Assembly (NCBI GenBank): GCA_019414545.1
Contig: DXLV01000001.1
Coordinates: 12,390 to 76,389, forward strand
DNA: 64,000 bases
Source: Collinsella sp.
GTDB taxonomy: Bacteria > Actinomycetota > Coriobacteriia > Coriobacteriales > Coriobacteriaceae
Direction: 5' to 3'
Below are positions 25,501-36,846 of the stretch, in pieces. The notes beneath the pieces were generated by a model. It was not told the DNA's origin. It made no database searches and saw only the letters and a list, made by a program, of their open reading frames with translations. The translations under genes were made by a program, and so were the position numbers. How positions within the stretch are numbered: position 1 is the first letter of the stretch; every line of letters starts with the position of its first letter.

Positions 25501-25531
25501 TTGACTCTATAATCGTTGTAGGGTTTTCACT
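25501..25531 (+). promoter_or_regulatory. MerR-type promoter of the MATE gene
   Basis: The -35 TTGACT (25501-25506) and a TTCACT -10 (25526-25531) are separated by 19 bp. The spacer carries an imperfect dyad, actctata / tgtagggt. A long spacer with a central dyad is the hallmark of MerR-activated promoters, and a MerR gene lies after the MATE gene. Confidence 0.55.
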
Positions 25532-25571
25532 ACACTGGTAGCAAAACAAACCCAGCCAGAAAGCCCCACCT

Positions 25572-26918
25572 ATGGAACACGACCTCACACGCGGCAATGT
25601 CCTTAAGACCATCGCGGTCTTTGCCCTGCCCTATATGCTCTCGTACTTTTTGCAGATGCTCTACGGCATGGCCGACCTGTACATGATGGGACAGTTTAGC
25701 GGCGCCGCCGGCATCACCGCCGTGGGCAACGGCGCGCAGACGCTCTATATCATTACCGTGACGCTCGTGGGCCTGGCCATGGGAACGACGGTTATCGTCG
25801 GCCACGCCGTGGGCTCGCGCCGGTTTGACCGCGCCGAGACCGCTATCGGCAATACCATCACGCTGTTTATGGGTGTCTCGGTGGTGCTGGCCGCTGTCCT
25901 GCTCGCACTGTGTCCGCAGATTGTGGCACTCATTGGCACGCCGGCCGAAGCGGTCGAAGGAACCGCCGCCTACCTGCGTATCTGCTTTATGGGCATTCCC
26001 TTTATCGCCGCGTACAACATCCTCTCGGCCATCTTTCGCGGGCTGGGCGATTCGCGCTCGCCCATGTACGTGATTGGCGTGGCATGTATCATCAACATCG
26101 CGCTTGATTTTCTGTTTATCGGCCACATGGGGCTCGGCCCCGTGGGCGCGGCGCTCGGCACGGTGACCGCGCAGACGGCGAGCGTGGCCCTCGCGCTCGT
26201 GTGGCTCAAGAGCCGTCGCACAAACATCCACGTTAAGCGCAGCGACCTGCGCCCCCAGCCCGAGGTGCTCGGCAGCATTCTTAAGATCGGCGTGCCCGTG
26301 GCCGTGCAGGACGGCTGCATCCAGGTGGCGTTTATGTTCATCACCGTCATCGCCAACCACCGCGGCCTGGTTGATGCCGCCGCCGTGGGCCTGGTCGAAA
26401 AGATGATCAGCTTTTTGTTCATTGTGCCGAGTTCCATGGGCGCTACCGTCAGCGCGCTCACGGCGCAAAATGCCGGCGCGGGCAAGGGCGATCGCGCGCG
26501 TCAGGTACTCAAGGACGCCATGACCATCTCGGTGGCGTACGGCTGCCTGATCACGGTGCTGATGTGGCTGGTGGCGCCGGCGTTTATCGGCTTTTTTGCC
26601 AAGGACGCTGCAGTAGTCGCCGCCGGTACCGGCTATATGCGCAGCTATATTTTCGACGCAATTTTTGCCGGCATCCACATTTGCTTTAGCGGCTTTTTCG
26701 CCGCATACGGCAAGAGCTACATCGGCTTTGCGCACAACGTGCTGGCCGTGGCCCTCATTCGCGTGCCGGGCGCGTGGCTGCTGTCGAACGCCTATTCCGA
26801 CACGCTGTTCCCCATGGGCATCGCCTCGCCGTGCGGATCGATTCTGTCGGCGGTCATCTGCATGATTGCATTTACCGTGCTCAACCGCCGCGGGGCTTTT
26901 GACAAGCTGGTGGCGTAG
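25572..26918 (+). CDS. MATE-family efflux transporter
   Basis: This 448-residue membrane protein has 12 predicted helices in two homologous halves and is of the DinF/NorM-like MATE group, which exports cationic drugs or metabolites using Na+ or H+ gradients. Typical pieces are YMLSYFLQMLYGMADLYMMG near the start and the repeat beginning LKIGVPVAVQDG in the second half. It lies upstream of a MerR/GyrI-like regulator on the same strand and behind a 19-bp-spacer promoter, so drug-induced expression is likely. The substrate is unknown. Confidence 0.9.
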   Translation: MEHDLTRGNVLKTIAVFALPYMLSYFLQMLYGMADLYMMGQFSGAAGITAVGNGAQTLYIITVTLVGLAMGTTVIVGHAVGSRRFDRAETAIGNTITLFMGVSVVLAAVLLALCPQIVALIGTPAEAVEGTAAYLRICFMGIPFIAAYNILSAIFRGLGDSRSPMYVIGVACIINIALDFLFIGHMGLGPVGAALGTVTAQTASVALALVWLKSRRTNIHVKRSDLRPQPEVLGSILKIGVPVAVQDGCIQVAFMFITVIANHRGLVDAAAVGLVEKMISFLFIVPSSMGATVSALTAQNAGAGKGDRARQVLKDAMTISVAYGCLITVLMWLVAPAFIGFFAKDAAVVAAGTGYMRSYIFDAIFAGIHICFSGFFAAYGKSYIGFAHNVLAVALIRVPGAWLLSNAYSDTLFPMGIASPCGSILSAVICMIAFTVLNRRGAFDKLVA

Positions 26919-26973
26919 CGGGACGACGCATGCCTAGCACCTCTCCTCTGTTTTTACCGAAAGGAGCGGTCCC

Positions 26974-27822
26974 ATGACCGACATGCCAACTGAACATACC
27001 GAGGGCCTGCTCCGCATTGGCGAGGTGGCGCGCCTGCTCAATTTGAGCGTGGGCACACTGCGCCATTACGAACAGATGGGGCTATTGGAGCCGGCATATG
27101 TCGATCCGGCGAGTGGGTACCGCTACTACGGATCGCGGCAGCTCTCCACCCTCAACACCATCGGCAACCTGCGCGTTCTCGATCTGCCGCTGGCCCAGAT
27201 TCGCGAGTTTGTCACTACGCGCGATATGGATTTGATGCAACGGCAACTGACCAAGCAACAGGAGTTAATTGAGCACAGGCGGCGTGAGTTGGAGCGCATG
27301 TCGCGCAAGATTGACCAGCGACTTGCCTTGCTTCATGGCGCTTTGAATGCTGATCTCGACACCATTAGCGAAATCGAGGAACCCGAACTTCGCTGCGCCG
27401 TGCTTCACGAGCGCGTCAATCCCACCGACGCCTATTCGCTGGGATGGCATATCCGCCAGCTTCAGCAGGGACAGCACGAAACCTTTGCCTATCTTGGCAA
27501 TCTGGGTGTGGGCATCGCGCCCGAACGCCTCGCCGCCGGTGACTTTGATGGCTACGACGAGGTCTTTCTGCTGCTCGACGATACCGATGAGTACTTGGGC
27601 GATGTTGAGACGCGACCCGCCGCGCGCTGCCTGACCATAAGCTTCCGCGGCACGCACGGGCAAGCAGCCCCACGCTACGAGCAACTGCTGAGCTACATGC
27701 ACGAACACAACCTGACGCCCGCCGGCCCCTCGCGCGAGATCGCCCTTATCGATGACATCATCAGCGACGACCCGGCAACCTACGTAACGCAGATCACGGT
27801 GCCGGTTGCCCCAGCAAAGTAA
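26974..27822 (+). CDS. MerR-family regulator with GyrI-like effector domain
   Basis: This 282-residue BmrR/TipA-like regulator binds drug-like ligands and untwists promoters with 19-bp spacers. The N-terminal winged HTH is RIGEVARLLNLSVGTLRHYE, followed by QMGLLEPAYVDPASGYRYY. A coiled coil follows (QRQLTKQQELIEHRRRELERM) and then a GyrI-like domain. The ribosome site is AAAGGAG. It lies 55 bp after the MATE gene and is probably its activator; a perfect terminator follows. Confidence 0.9.
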   Translation: MTDMPTEHTEGLLRIGEVARLLNLSVGTLRHYEQMGLLEPAYVDPASGYRYYGSRQLSTLNTIGNLRVLDLPLAQIREFVTTRDMDLMQRQLTKQQELIEHRRRELERMSRKIDQRLALLHGALNADLDTISEIEEPELRCAVLHERVNPTDAYSLGWHIRQLQQGQHETFAYLGNLGVGIAPERLAAGDFDGYDEVFLLLDDTDEYLGDVETRPAARCLTISFRGTHGQAAPRYEQLLSYMHEHNLTPAGPSREIALIDDIISDDPATYVTQITVPVAPAK

Positions 27823-27859
27823 GAACCGCCCGGAAGGCATCATGCTTCCCGGGCGGTTC
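27823..27859. terminator. Bidirectional terminator between merR and ligA
   Basis: The arms gaaccgcccgg / ccgggcggttc overlap the regulator stop codon region. T-rich sequence follows on the plus strand. It lies between convergent genes. Confidence 0.85.
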
Positions 27860-27880
27860 TTCAATTAGGCTATCAATGCG

Positions 27881-30142
<2,262 letters not shown>

Positions 30143-30295
30143 CTAGAGTACCACCGGTCGCAACGGGGCCGAATAGCCCTTTCGAACCGCACCGAATCGG
30201 CAGCCGCCGAACCGGGATGGATCGCGCGATCAAACCATGCCTTTGCCATTTCTAAATAATCCGTTTTCCACCGTCCCCAAGGGATCATCGCGAAA

Positions 30296-30333
30296 AGAGG
30301 GGGCTGTCCCGCGTTGGCGGAACAGCCCCCTCT
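30296..30333 (-). terminator. Terminator of the HtrA-like gene
   Basis: Perfect 12-bp arms, agagggggctgt / acagccccctct, followed on the minus strand by TTTTCG. It lies about 30 bp past the protease stop. Confidence 0.85.
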
Positions 30334-30359
30334 GGCCTCGATATGTGCGAAACGGCTCG

Positions 30360-31820
30360 TTAGTAGCCCTGACCGTAGCCCTGGCCCTGGCCCTGCTGGC
30401 CGAGCAGCTCCTCCAGATACTGGCGCAGCTGCTCGTCGGTAATACCGCCGTTGCCGGTGTCGGTCGAGCTGTCGTCCTGCTGCTGGTTCTGCAGCTCCTC
30501 GTCGGAGCCCAGTTCAACCGTGACCTTCTTTTCTTCCTTGCCGCGCATGAGCGTGATCTCGACCTTCTCGCCCACCTCGTGGCTGCGCAGCGCAATGATC
30601 AGGCCATCGGCGCTCGTAATCTCGTCGTCGCCCAGCTTGGTAATGACATCGCCCTCTTGGATGCCAGCCTTGGCGGCAGGACCATCCTCAACGACGCTCG
30701 CCACATACGCGCCGCTATCGGTACTCAGCTTGTTGGTGCGGGCGTTGAGCGCATTGACGCTCGAAAGCGTGGCGCCCATGTACGGATGAACCGGTGTTTT
30801 GCCGTCGATAATCTGGTCGGCAATGTTCTTGGCGTAGTTAACCGGAATGGCAAAGCCCACGCCCGAGCTGGAGCCCGAATAGCTCTCGATGAGCGAGTTG
30901 ATGCCCACCAGCTCACCATTATCGTTAACGAGCGCGCCGCCGGAGTTGCCCGGGTTGATGGCGGCATCGGTCTGGATCATGTTGGCATAGATGGTATTAC
31001 CGCTGGTAGAGCTCATGGCCGTGGAGCGATACAGCGCCGAGACGATACCCGTGGAGACAGACTGCTCGTTGCCGAACGGCGAGCCAATCGCCATGACCCA
31101 CTCGCCCACGTTGAGCTTGGAGGAATCACCGATCTCAATCGGCGTGAGCTTGGAGGCGTCTGCGTCCTTGAGCTTGATGACGGCCAGGTCGCTCGAAGCG
31201 TCGTTGCCCACGAACTCGGCCTCGTAGGTGGTGCCGTCATCCATGGTCACCACGTACTGGTCATAGCCATCGACCACGTGGTTGTTGGTGAGGATGTGGC
31301 CCTCGGTATCGAGCACCACGCCCGAGCCGACGCTGCCCGAGCTGTCCGACTCGTCGGCAGACTGCGAAAGCGAGCCATTCTGGCTGCCGCTCGAAGTGGC
31401 GGTAATGGAAACCACGGAGGGCAACGCCTTGGCAGAAACGGCCTCGGCCAGCGTGGTGTCCTCGGAATCAATCGTAATCTTTTGCGTCGATGAACCCGAA
31501 GCACCCGCCGTCACGGCATTCTTTCCGCCGCCAATGTTGAGCGTGCCACTCATAATGAGCGCAATGACCAGCAGGGCGCCGCAGGCACAACCGGCAAGCG
31601 CCGTAATAAAGATCGGCAGCTTTTTGGTCTTAGTCTTGACCACTGTGTGCTTGTTTACAACCTGCTGGCTGCCCAGCGGCTTTCCGGTCTGCGTGTCGTA
31701 GGCCTGCACGTAGGGAATGTTGCTGTCGGCAGGCGTCGACTCTACCTGCACACGCGGCTGCTGTTGGGTCTCGCCGGCGTTGCCCGCATCCTGGGGACGC
31801 TGGGAATCGTTCTCGCTCAT
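30360..31820 (-). CDS. HtrA/DegP-like membrane-anchored serine protease with PDZ domain
   Basis: This 486-residue protease acts outside the membrane in protein quality control. A cytoplasmic N-terminus of about 80 residues leads to one membrane helix (LPIFITALAGCACGALLVIA). The trypsin-like domain keeps the triad: His in TNNHVVDGY, Asp in SSDLAVIKL, Ser in NPGNSGGALV. One PDZ domain follows (VEDGPAAKAGIQEGDVITKL). The tail is Gln/Gly-rich (EELLGQQGQGQGYGQGY). ATG 31820 is chosen because AAAGGA precedes it. A terminator for the previous gene ends about 30 bp upstream. Confidence 0.93.
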   Translation of the reverse strand: MSENDSQRPQDAGNAGETQQQPRVQVESTPADSNIPYVQAYDTQTGKPLGSQQVVNKHTVVKTKTKKLPIFITALAGCACGALLVIALIMSGTLNIGGGKNAVTAGASGSSTQKITIDSEDTTLAEAVSAKALPSVVSITATSSGSQNGSLSQSADESDSSGSVGSGVVLDTEGHILTNNHVVDGYDQYVVTMDDGTTYEAEFVGNDASSDLAVIKLKDADASKLTPIEIGDSSKLNVGEWVMAIGSPFGNEQSVSTGIVSALYRSTAMSSTSGNTIYANMIQTDAAINPGNSGGALVNDNGELVGINSLIESYSGSSSGVGFAIPVNYAKNIADQIIDGKTPVHPYMGATLSSVNALNARTNKLSTDSGAYVASVVEDGPAAKAGIQEGDVITKLGDDEITSADGLIIALRSHEVGEKVEITLMRGKEEKKVTVELGSDEELQNQQQDDSSTDTGNGGITDEQLRQYLEELLGQQGQGQGYGQGY

Positions 31821-31849
31821 AGCTGCGATCCTTTCGTCAAATAACCAAA

Positions 31850-31873
31850 GGCCCGCCAAACATGTGGCGGGCC
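31850..31873 (-). terminator. Terminator of the secreted-protein gene at 31993
   Basis: Perfect 9-bp arms, ggcccgcca / tggcgggcc, with TTTGG following on the minus strand. It sits just upstream of the protease start. Confidence 0.7.
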
Positions 31874-31992
31874 ATCATTGTTCACGTTGAGTTGTACCCC
31901 AAGCTGGGCAGTCCCGAGCACTAGATGCCAAGATTTCAGCTTTGCTTAAGTAATGACATGCTTATAGGCCAATTCGTTTTATGCCGTCATGT

Positions 31993-32616
31993 CTATTCGA
32001 TATAGCAGTCGATAGCAAAACTATATGTTGAATCGTTAATAAAGTCTGTAATCGTCGCGCCCATACCCGATCCGCACGTCCACTTATCCTTCTCCGCATC
32101 GTATGGCGTTGGCCCCCACCCCGTTTCATATGATGCTTCGCTTTCTGTGAAGTAGTTCATCACATATTTATCTTTCTGCATGAGCGCATACCAAGCGTTT
32201 GCATACATCACAAGCGGATCGGTTTGAATTATCGAATATTTTCCTGACCGAATTGCAATGCTTTGCCCATCTTCAGAATATTCAACAACAATCTCAATCT
32301 TTGCCAACACCGGCAGTGAATCATCTGACTCCCTATGAACCGTCACCAAATTCTTAGTTGCCGCTCTTGTCAGGGACGCTGCACCGTCATTATTCCTGTT
32401 TATGCTGCCAACAGCCATTTTTCTATTTCCGGCACCCAAGACATCTTTGCTTCGCGCCGAGGACACAATAACCCCAGCCTCATTCCGAACTATCATGTCG
32501 GTCACAAGCGTCAATCGTTTTTGCGCATTCGTAAGCTGCGCAGCGTTGGCCCCTCTCGCCCCAGCAAACATAACAGCTCCTGATGCCAAGACGAATAGCT
32601 GTCTTCTGTTGATCAT
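31993..32616 (-). CDS. Secreted protein of unknown function
   Basis: I do not recognise this 207-residue protein. It has a Sec signal with a twin-Arg-like start (MINRRQLFVLASGAVMFAGA, then RGANAAQ) and a mature part predicted to be beta-rich, ending WTCGSGMGATITDFINDSTY and SFAIDCYIE, so two Cys could form a disulphide. It is AT-richer than its neighbours, as are the next two genes, suggesting joint acquisition. It is the last gene of a three-gene minus-strand group with the cysteine peptidase. Confidence 0.7.
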   Translation of the reverse strand: MINRRQLFVLASGAVMFAGARGANAAQLTNAQKRLTLVTDMIVRNEAGVIVSSARSKDVLGAGNRKMAVGSINRNNDGAASLTRAATKNLVTVHRESDDSLPVLAKIEIVVEYSEDGQSIAIRSGKYSIIQTDPLVMYANAWYALMQKDKYVMNYFTESEASYETGWGPTPYDAEKDKWTCGSGMGATITDFINDSTYSFAIDCYIE

Positions 32617-32636
32617 TCCTCTCGCTCCTCACCGAT

Positions 32637-32990
32637 TTAGTTAACTTTTTCCATATAGTAGGGATGCAAAGTTTCCTCTTCTAAATTGGCATCACTTGCA
32701 AAGAATAGAATCCATTTCTCTCCCGCCTTCAGCCCTGAAGCAGTTCCGGTATTAAAGTAACTACGGATATCAATCTCTTTCCGCCCTCCACTTGACACGA
32801 GAGCCTCAAATTGTCCGTTATGAATATCCGACAGCGTCTGTACTTCAACTGAAATATGTTCGTCATCTTTTCCACCGACGACCGAGGGGCTCGGTTGATA
32901 GGCCGCGACAACCAATATCCCAAGAAATGCGCAAAGAAGCCCCAGCGTTTTACGTATGCGCTTTCTATCATCTTCGCCGTCACTCTCCAC
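32637..32990 (-). CDS. Small membrane-anchored protein of unknown function
   Basis: This protein of about 117 residues has a charged N-terminus (ESDGEDDRKRIRK), one membrane helix (TLGLLCAFLGILVVAAY) and an extracellular domain ending SDANLEEETLHPYYMEKVN. The GTG at 32990 is preferred because AAGGGA precedes it; ATG 33005 would add five residues but has no clear ribosome site. It overlaps the end of the peptidase gene, so the two are probably coupled. Function unknown; a role as partner or inhibitor of the peptidase is only a guess. Confidence 0.55.
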   Translation of the reverse strand: MESDGEDDRKRIRKTLGLLCAFLGILVVAAYQPSPSVVGGKDDEHISVEVQTLSDIHNGQFEALVSSGGRKEIDIRSYFNTGTASGLKAGEKWILFFASDANLEEETLHPYYMEKVN

Positions 32991-34107
32991 AATACGTCCC
33001 TTCATGCGATATATAAATCGTTGTGTCATATGGAAGAAAACGCAGCTGATTGAACCAACCATCCCAGACAACAAGCATATATTTCTTATCATTTGAATAT
33101 GTATTATGCATAGCCACATATCCCGCAACAGCCATCGCATGAGCGTCATGGCTTGAACTGAGAGTCCCAGAAAAGATACTGAGATTTCCAGAATCTGCAG
33201 TTGCCCTGAAAGAATCCCAAGATGGATACCAAGCAAATGATGTCTCAAGCCTTTTCCCGCGCCTAGCACAGAACTCCTTAATAGCCGGGGCAGCATTTGG
33301 AGATGGAGTCTCTCCTTGGGTAAAGTAAAGGCCCGTAGCTTGATCGAATGACTTATTTGGTTTGCCGGATGTTCCCGATAACTGCCAAAGCTCATGATAT
33401 AAGTCTGGCAATTTGAGCCGGTTTAGCGTTACATAGTGGCTGCTTACCGCAAACATCGCAGACACATCGCAAGCATAGGTCCCCGTTTCTTTAATAACCT
33501 CTGATTGTGTAGGCGTTATCATCCCTGAAATAGTTTTACTTGCGTCAATGACATATCCTTGTTTATACAGGTCTTTGGGCAATACGAAAACATCCTCGAA
33601 CCTGCCTGGAGATCCGCTGCGGCTATTTCCCACAGAAAACACCGCTGTTGACCGGCATCCCTTCTCATCTAAAACAACGTTATTATCCAGATCTGCAATA
33701 CCAAAAGACAGCTCGTCAAATTTCAAAGCAACGATGTCATCTTGGGATGCGAGAAGGGCTATTTCATCGCTTGTATTCTCAATGGGCATAGGGGCGTTCG
33801 GAGCCAAGCAGTATTCGCTGATCCACCAAGATCGCTCTGAATCAAATACGACGTAGCCATAGTTAACGTCATCCCGCTTCGCGCGAACGATATACCCGAT
33901 TGATTCCCCATCGGAATTCACCATTTTTACTGGGTCACAAGCGGTCACCGGCTCATCCGATACGTCATCAAAGAAAGCTTGCGCTTGCTCCACAGCTATT
34001 TGCGGTGTGACACGAACCAAGTCGTCGTCTCCAAAAACCAACCTTGGAGACATCAGGGCGGCAAGCAATACTATGAATCCGACAATCACCTTTCTCGAAT
34101 AACGCAT
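32980..34107 (-). CDS. Secreted papain-like cysteine peptidase (C39/C10-like)
   Basis: This 375-residue protein has a signal peptide (VIVGFIVLLAALMSPRLVFG). After an N-terminal domain that may be a propeptide, the C-terminal part shows a papain-fold pattern: Cys213 in TYACDVSAMFAVSSHYV, His323 in HDAHAMAVAGY and Asp349 in LVVWDGWFN. It would act outside the cell; the target is unknown. Streptopain-like and C39-like peptidases fit best. ATG 34107 is chosen because GGAGGAAGAA stands directly before it. Base composition is AT-richer than the surrounding genes, as expected for a transferred block. Confidence 0.65.
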   Translation of the reverse strand: MRYSRKVIVGFIVLLAALMSPRLVFGDDDLVRVTPQIAVEQAQAFFDDVSDEPVTACDPVKMVNSDGESIGYIVRAKRDDVNYGYVVFDSERSWWISEYCLAPNAPMPIENTSDEIALLASQDDIVALKFDELSFGIADLDNNVVLDEKGCRSTAVFSVGNSRSGSPGRFEDVFVLPKDLYKQGYVIDASKTISGMITPTQSEVIKETGTYACDVSAMFAVSSHYVTLNRLKLPDLYHELWQLSGTSGKPNKSFDQATGLYFTQGETPSPNAAPAIKEFCARRGKRLETSFAWYPSWDSFRATADSGNLSIFSGTLSSSHDAHAMAVAGYVAMHNTYSNDKKYMLVVWDGWFNQLRFLPYDTTIYISHEGTYCGE

Positions 34108-34242
34108 TTCTTCCTCCATCCGTGCAGTAGGGAGATACGGTAACTAAATGATATTCGTGAGATAGTGCTATACGTTTGATATTGTTTTTACTGACACACT
34201 TTAAATCAGTGAAAGGTCTTCTTTTCGCCCTAAACGAGAAAA

Positions 34243-34268
34243 GGGTACTGGAGAAATCTCCGGTACCC
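34243..34268 (-). terminator. Terminator of the glnA/regulator unit
   Basis: The arms gggtactggag / ctccggtaccc pair with one mismatch and are followed on the minus strand by a T-rich stretch. Confidence 0.7.
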
Positions 34269-34289
34269 TCACATTCCTCTATTTACTTG

Positions 34290-34952
34290 CTAGTCCTTAA
34301 ACAGATAGCCCACGCCGCGGACGGTGGTGATGTGTGCCGCGATCTGCGGGCCCACCTTGGAGCGGATGCGTCGGATGTGCACGTCGACGGTGCGCGTGCC
34401 GCCGCAGTACTCAAAGCCCCACACGCGGTGCAGCAGCACCTCGCGGCTGTAGGCGCGATTGGGATGCGTCGCCAAAAAGCTCAGCAGCGAGTACTCCATC
34501 AGCGTCAGGTCGATGGGCTCGTTATCGAGTGTCACCTGGTAGGTAGCCAGATTAATCTCGAGGTTATCGATGTTGAGCACATCGTCGGCGGTGACGGTCT
34601 CCTCCTCGCCCATCAGGCGCTGCGCGCGAGCCTTGAGCTCGTTGGGTGTCGCCGTGGGGCATACAAAGTCGGCATGCGCGTGATTGGGCAGGCGCAAGGT
34701 ACCGAGCGCCTCGTCGTCGACGATCACCAGCATGGGGACGCCGCCGCGATCGTCAAGCCACTTGGCAATCTGATCGATGCGGTCGCTGCGGATGCCATCT
34801 GAATCGAGAATCAGCAGGTCAAAGTCGTGCGCCGCAGTTGGCGAATCGGGGGTTGCCAGGCTCACCTCGACACCCAGGGTAGTCGTCAAGCTGCGGGCAA
34901 ACTCGTGGAAGCGCGTCGTGCGCGCCATGAATAGGGCACTCTTTTCGGACAT
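34290..34952 (-). CDS. OmpR-family response regulator, atypical GlnR-like
   Basis: This 220-residue regulator has a receiver-like N-terminal domain and a C-terminal OmpR winged helix (LTLMEYSLLSFLATHPNRAY, later TVDVHIRRIRSKVG). The receiver lacks the usual acidic pair near its N-terminus (it reads SALFMARTTR), although LLILDSDGIR keeps an Asp at about the phosphorylation site. This resembles actinobacterial GlnR, an orphan regulator of nitrogen genes, and it lies directly downstream of glnA on the same strand. ATG 34952 follows GGAGG. The GlnR role is inferred from context. Confidence 0.8.
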   Translation of the reverse strand: MSEKSALFMARTTRFHEFARSLTTTLGVEVSLATPDSPTAAHDFDLLILDSDGIRSDRIDQIAKWLDDRGGVPMLVIVDDEALGTLRLPNHAHADFVCPTATPNELKARAQRLMGEEETVTADDVLNIDNLEINLATYQVTLDNEPIDLTLMEYSLLSFLATHPNRAYSREVLLHRVWGFEYCGGTRTVDVHIRRIRSKVGPQIAAHITTVRGVGYLFKD

Positions 34953-35002
34953 ATCGGCCTCCAAAGAAATGAGCTCAATCGTACTGGAACAAGCCAGCGC
35001 GA

Positions 35003-36340
35003 TTAGGAGTTCGCCAGGTAGTGCTTGATCTCCCACTCGGTGATCGTAGACTCAAACTTATGCCACTCGTCGCGCTTCTTTTTGAGGAAGAAGCTGTGAA
35101 TGTGCTCGCCGAGGGCATCCTTCATAAACTGCGAGTCCTCAAACACGTCAAGCGCCTCTTTGAGCGAGCGCGGCAGCGGCGCGTAGCCGGCCTCGACCAT
35201 CTGACGGTCGGTAAGCTTGAGCGTCTCGGCCGTGGCCTCGGGCGGGAGTTCCAGCTTGCGCTCGATGCCGTCCAGACCAGCCGCCAGCGTGACGGCGTTG
35301 ACCAGGTACGGGTTGGCCATGGGGTCGGGACTGCGCAGCTCGATGCGCGTGGACAGCGGCTTGCCGGGCTTGTAGACCGGGATGCGGACCATACTCGCGC
35401 GGTTGCGCAGGCCCCACGTGGCGTACTGCGGCACGGAGTCGCCACCCGTGGTGATGCGCTTGTACGAGTTGACCGTGGGATTGGTGATGGCGCTGATCTC
35501 GCGCGCGTGCGCCAAGATGCCGGCCATGTAGTGCTTGGCGATTTCGGAGAGGTGGTACTTCTCGTCGTCCTCGCCCCAAAAGACGTTGTTGCCGTCGTGG
35601 TCGAACAGCGACTGATGCAAAAACATGGCGCTGCCGTCCTCGCCCGCCAACGGCTTGGGCATAAAGGAAGCGTGGCAACCGCTCTCGTAGGCCTGCTGCT
35701 TAATGATGAGTTTGGCCGTGGTGATAGCGTCGGACATGCTCAGGGCCTCGGCGTGACGCAGGCTCATGCCATGCTGCGAGCGACCGGCGGCGTGGAAGGT
35801 GTACTCCACGGGCACGGACATCTTCTCGAGCGTGAGGACCGTGTTGCGACGCAGGTCGCGGGCGGCATCGCTCACCGAAAGATCGAAGTAGCCCACGTTG
35901 TCGAGCGGCTCGGGGGTGTGCTCGTCGGGGAAGTAGTAATACTCCAGCTCGGCACCCACGTTGAGCAGGTAGCCGGCCTTTTCGGCCTTGTGGAACATGC
36001 GGCGCAGGGCATCGCGCGGATCGCCGGCGAAGGGCTTGCAATCGGGAGTGCACACGTCGCAGAACACGCGGGCGACGCCGTTATGGCTCGGCCGCCACGG
36101 CAGGATCTGGAAGGTCGAAGCATCGGGGAACGCCAGCATGTCGGCTTCCTCGGGCGTGGCAAAGCCCTCGATGGCGGAGCCGTCAAAGCCAATACCCTCC
36201 TCAAAAGCGACCTCGAGGTCCTCGGGGCTGATGGCAAAGTTCTTGAGGCGGCCGAGAATGTCGACAAACCACAGACGAACAAAGCGGATGTCACGCTGCT
36301 CTACGGAGCGGAGTACGTAATCGATGTTCTGCTGGTTCAT
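35003..36340 (-). CDS. glnA: Glutamine synthetase, type I
   Basis: GlnA makes Gln from Glu, ammonia and ATP. It has 445 residues, like GSI-alpha enzymes. Visible blocks are the N-terminal loop EEGIGFDGSAIEGF, metal and substrate residues in GAELEYYYFPDE, HAAGRSQHGMSLRHAEALS, GNNVFWGEDDEKYHLSEIAKHYMAG, and the late loop NSYKRITTGG. The Arg-rich RNRASMVRIP is kept. Some positions differ from textbook GSI: GAELEY for GPEPEF, and ITTGGDSVPQYATWG for LVPGYEAPVYLAWS. A regulator gene follows after about 50 bp. No adenylylation-type tail is apparent. Confidence 0.93.
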   Translation of the reverse strand: MNQQNIDYVLRSVEQRDIRFVRLWFVDILGRLKNFAISPEDLEVAFEEGIGFDGSAIEGFATPEEADMLAFPDASTFQILPWRPSHNGVARVFCDVCTPDCKPFAGDPRDALRRMFHKAEKAGYLLNVGAELEYYYFPDEHTPEPLDNVGYFDLSVSDAARDLRRNTVLTLEKMSVPVEYTFHAAGRSQHGMSLRHAEALSMSDAITTAKLIIKQQAYESGCHASFMPKPLAGEDGSAMFLHQSLFDHDGNNVFWGEDDEKYHLSEIAKHYMAGILAHAREISAITNPTVNSYKRITTGGDSVPQYATWGLRNRASMVRIPVYKPGKPLSTRIELRSPDPMANPYLVNAVTLAAGLDGIERKLELPPEATAETLKLTDRQMVEAGYAPLPRSLKEALDVFEDSQFMKDALGEHIHSFFLKKKRDEWHKFESTITEWEIKHYLANS

Positions 36341-36474
36341 GTCGCTCCCCTTTCTTTCGGGCGGGTTTCGACTGGTCTATATCGCAGATACTATCGCAGA
36401 AAAATGTTTCCGCAGGGTTAAAGCGTATCAAGCGCTCAAAAAACGTGTGCGAACAGGCGGTCACGAACGAATGG

Positions 36475-36846
36475 CTAGCGTTCAGATTCGGAAACAATTT
36501 GCCTACACGCTCGTTCCAGCGCTGGGAACTCCATCGTCACCGCATCCCAAACAACCGATCGGTCGACATTGCCGTAATCATGCGCGAGGTAATTTCTCAT
36601 GCCGATAATTCCACGCCACTCAATTTCGGGATGAAGCCGCTGCGAGCGTTCCGACAACTTGCCCGCTTCTTCCGTCACCCTAAGCGCGCACATCAAAAGG
36701 GAGTCCGCCAACGCCCTCGTCCGCACGTCATTCGCATGCAGAAACTGGTCCTCGGTGATATCAAAAGCCTTGATGCGCTCGTTCGTTTCAGAGATGGCGT
36801 CCAAGACCTCTTGGGCGCGGAGGCCGTCTGACTTACGCGCGATCAT
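36475..36846 (-). CDS. HepT-like HEPN RNase toxin (DUF86)
   Basis: This 123-residue all-helical protein has the HEPN ribonuclease motif R-x4-H-x-Y as RNYLAHDY. It matches the toxin of HepT/MntA modules, where the nucleotidyltransferase partner silences the RNase by adding AMP to the Tyr. ATG 36846 overlaps the partner gene by 14 bp and follows AAGGAG. It is the second gene, so the antitoxin is made first. Confidence 0.88.
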   Translation of the reverse strand: MIARKSDGLRAQEVLDAISETNERIKAFDITEDQFLHANDVRTRALADSLLMCALRVTEEAGKLSERSQRLHPEIEWRGIIGMRNYLAHDYGNVDRSVVWDAVTMEFPALERACRQIVSESER

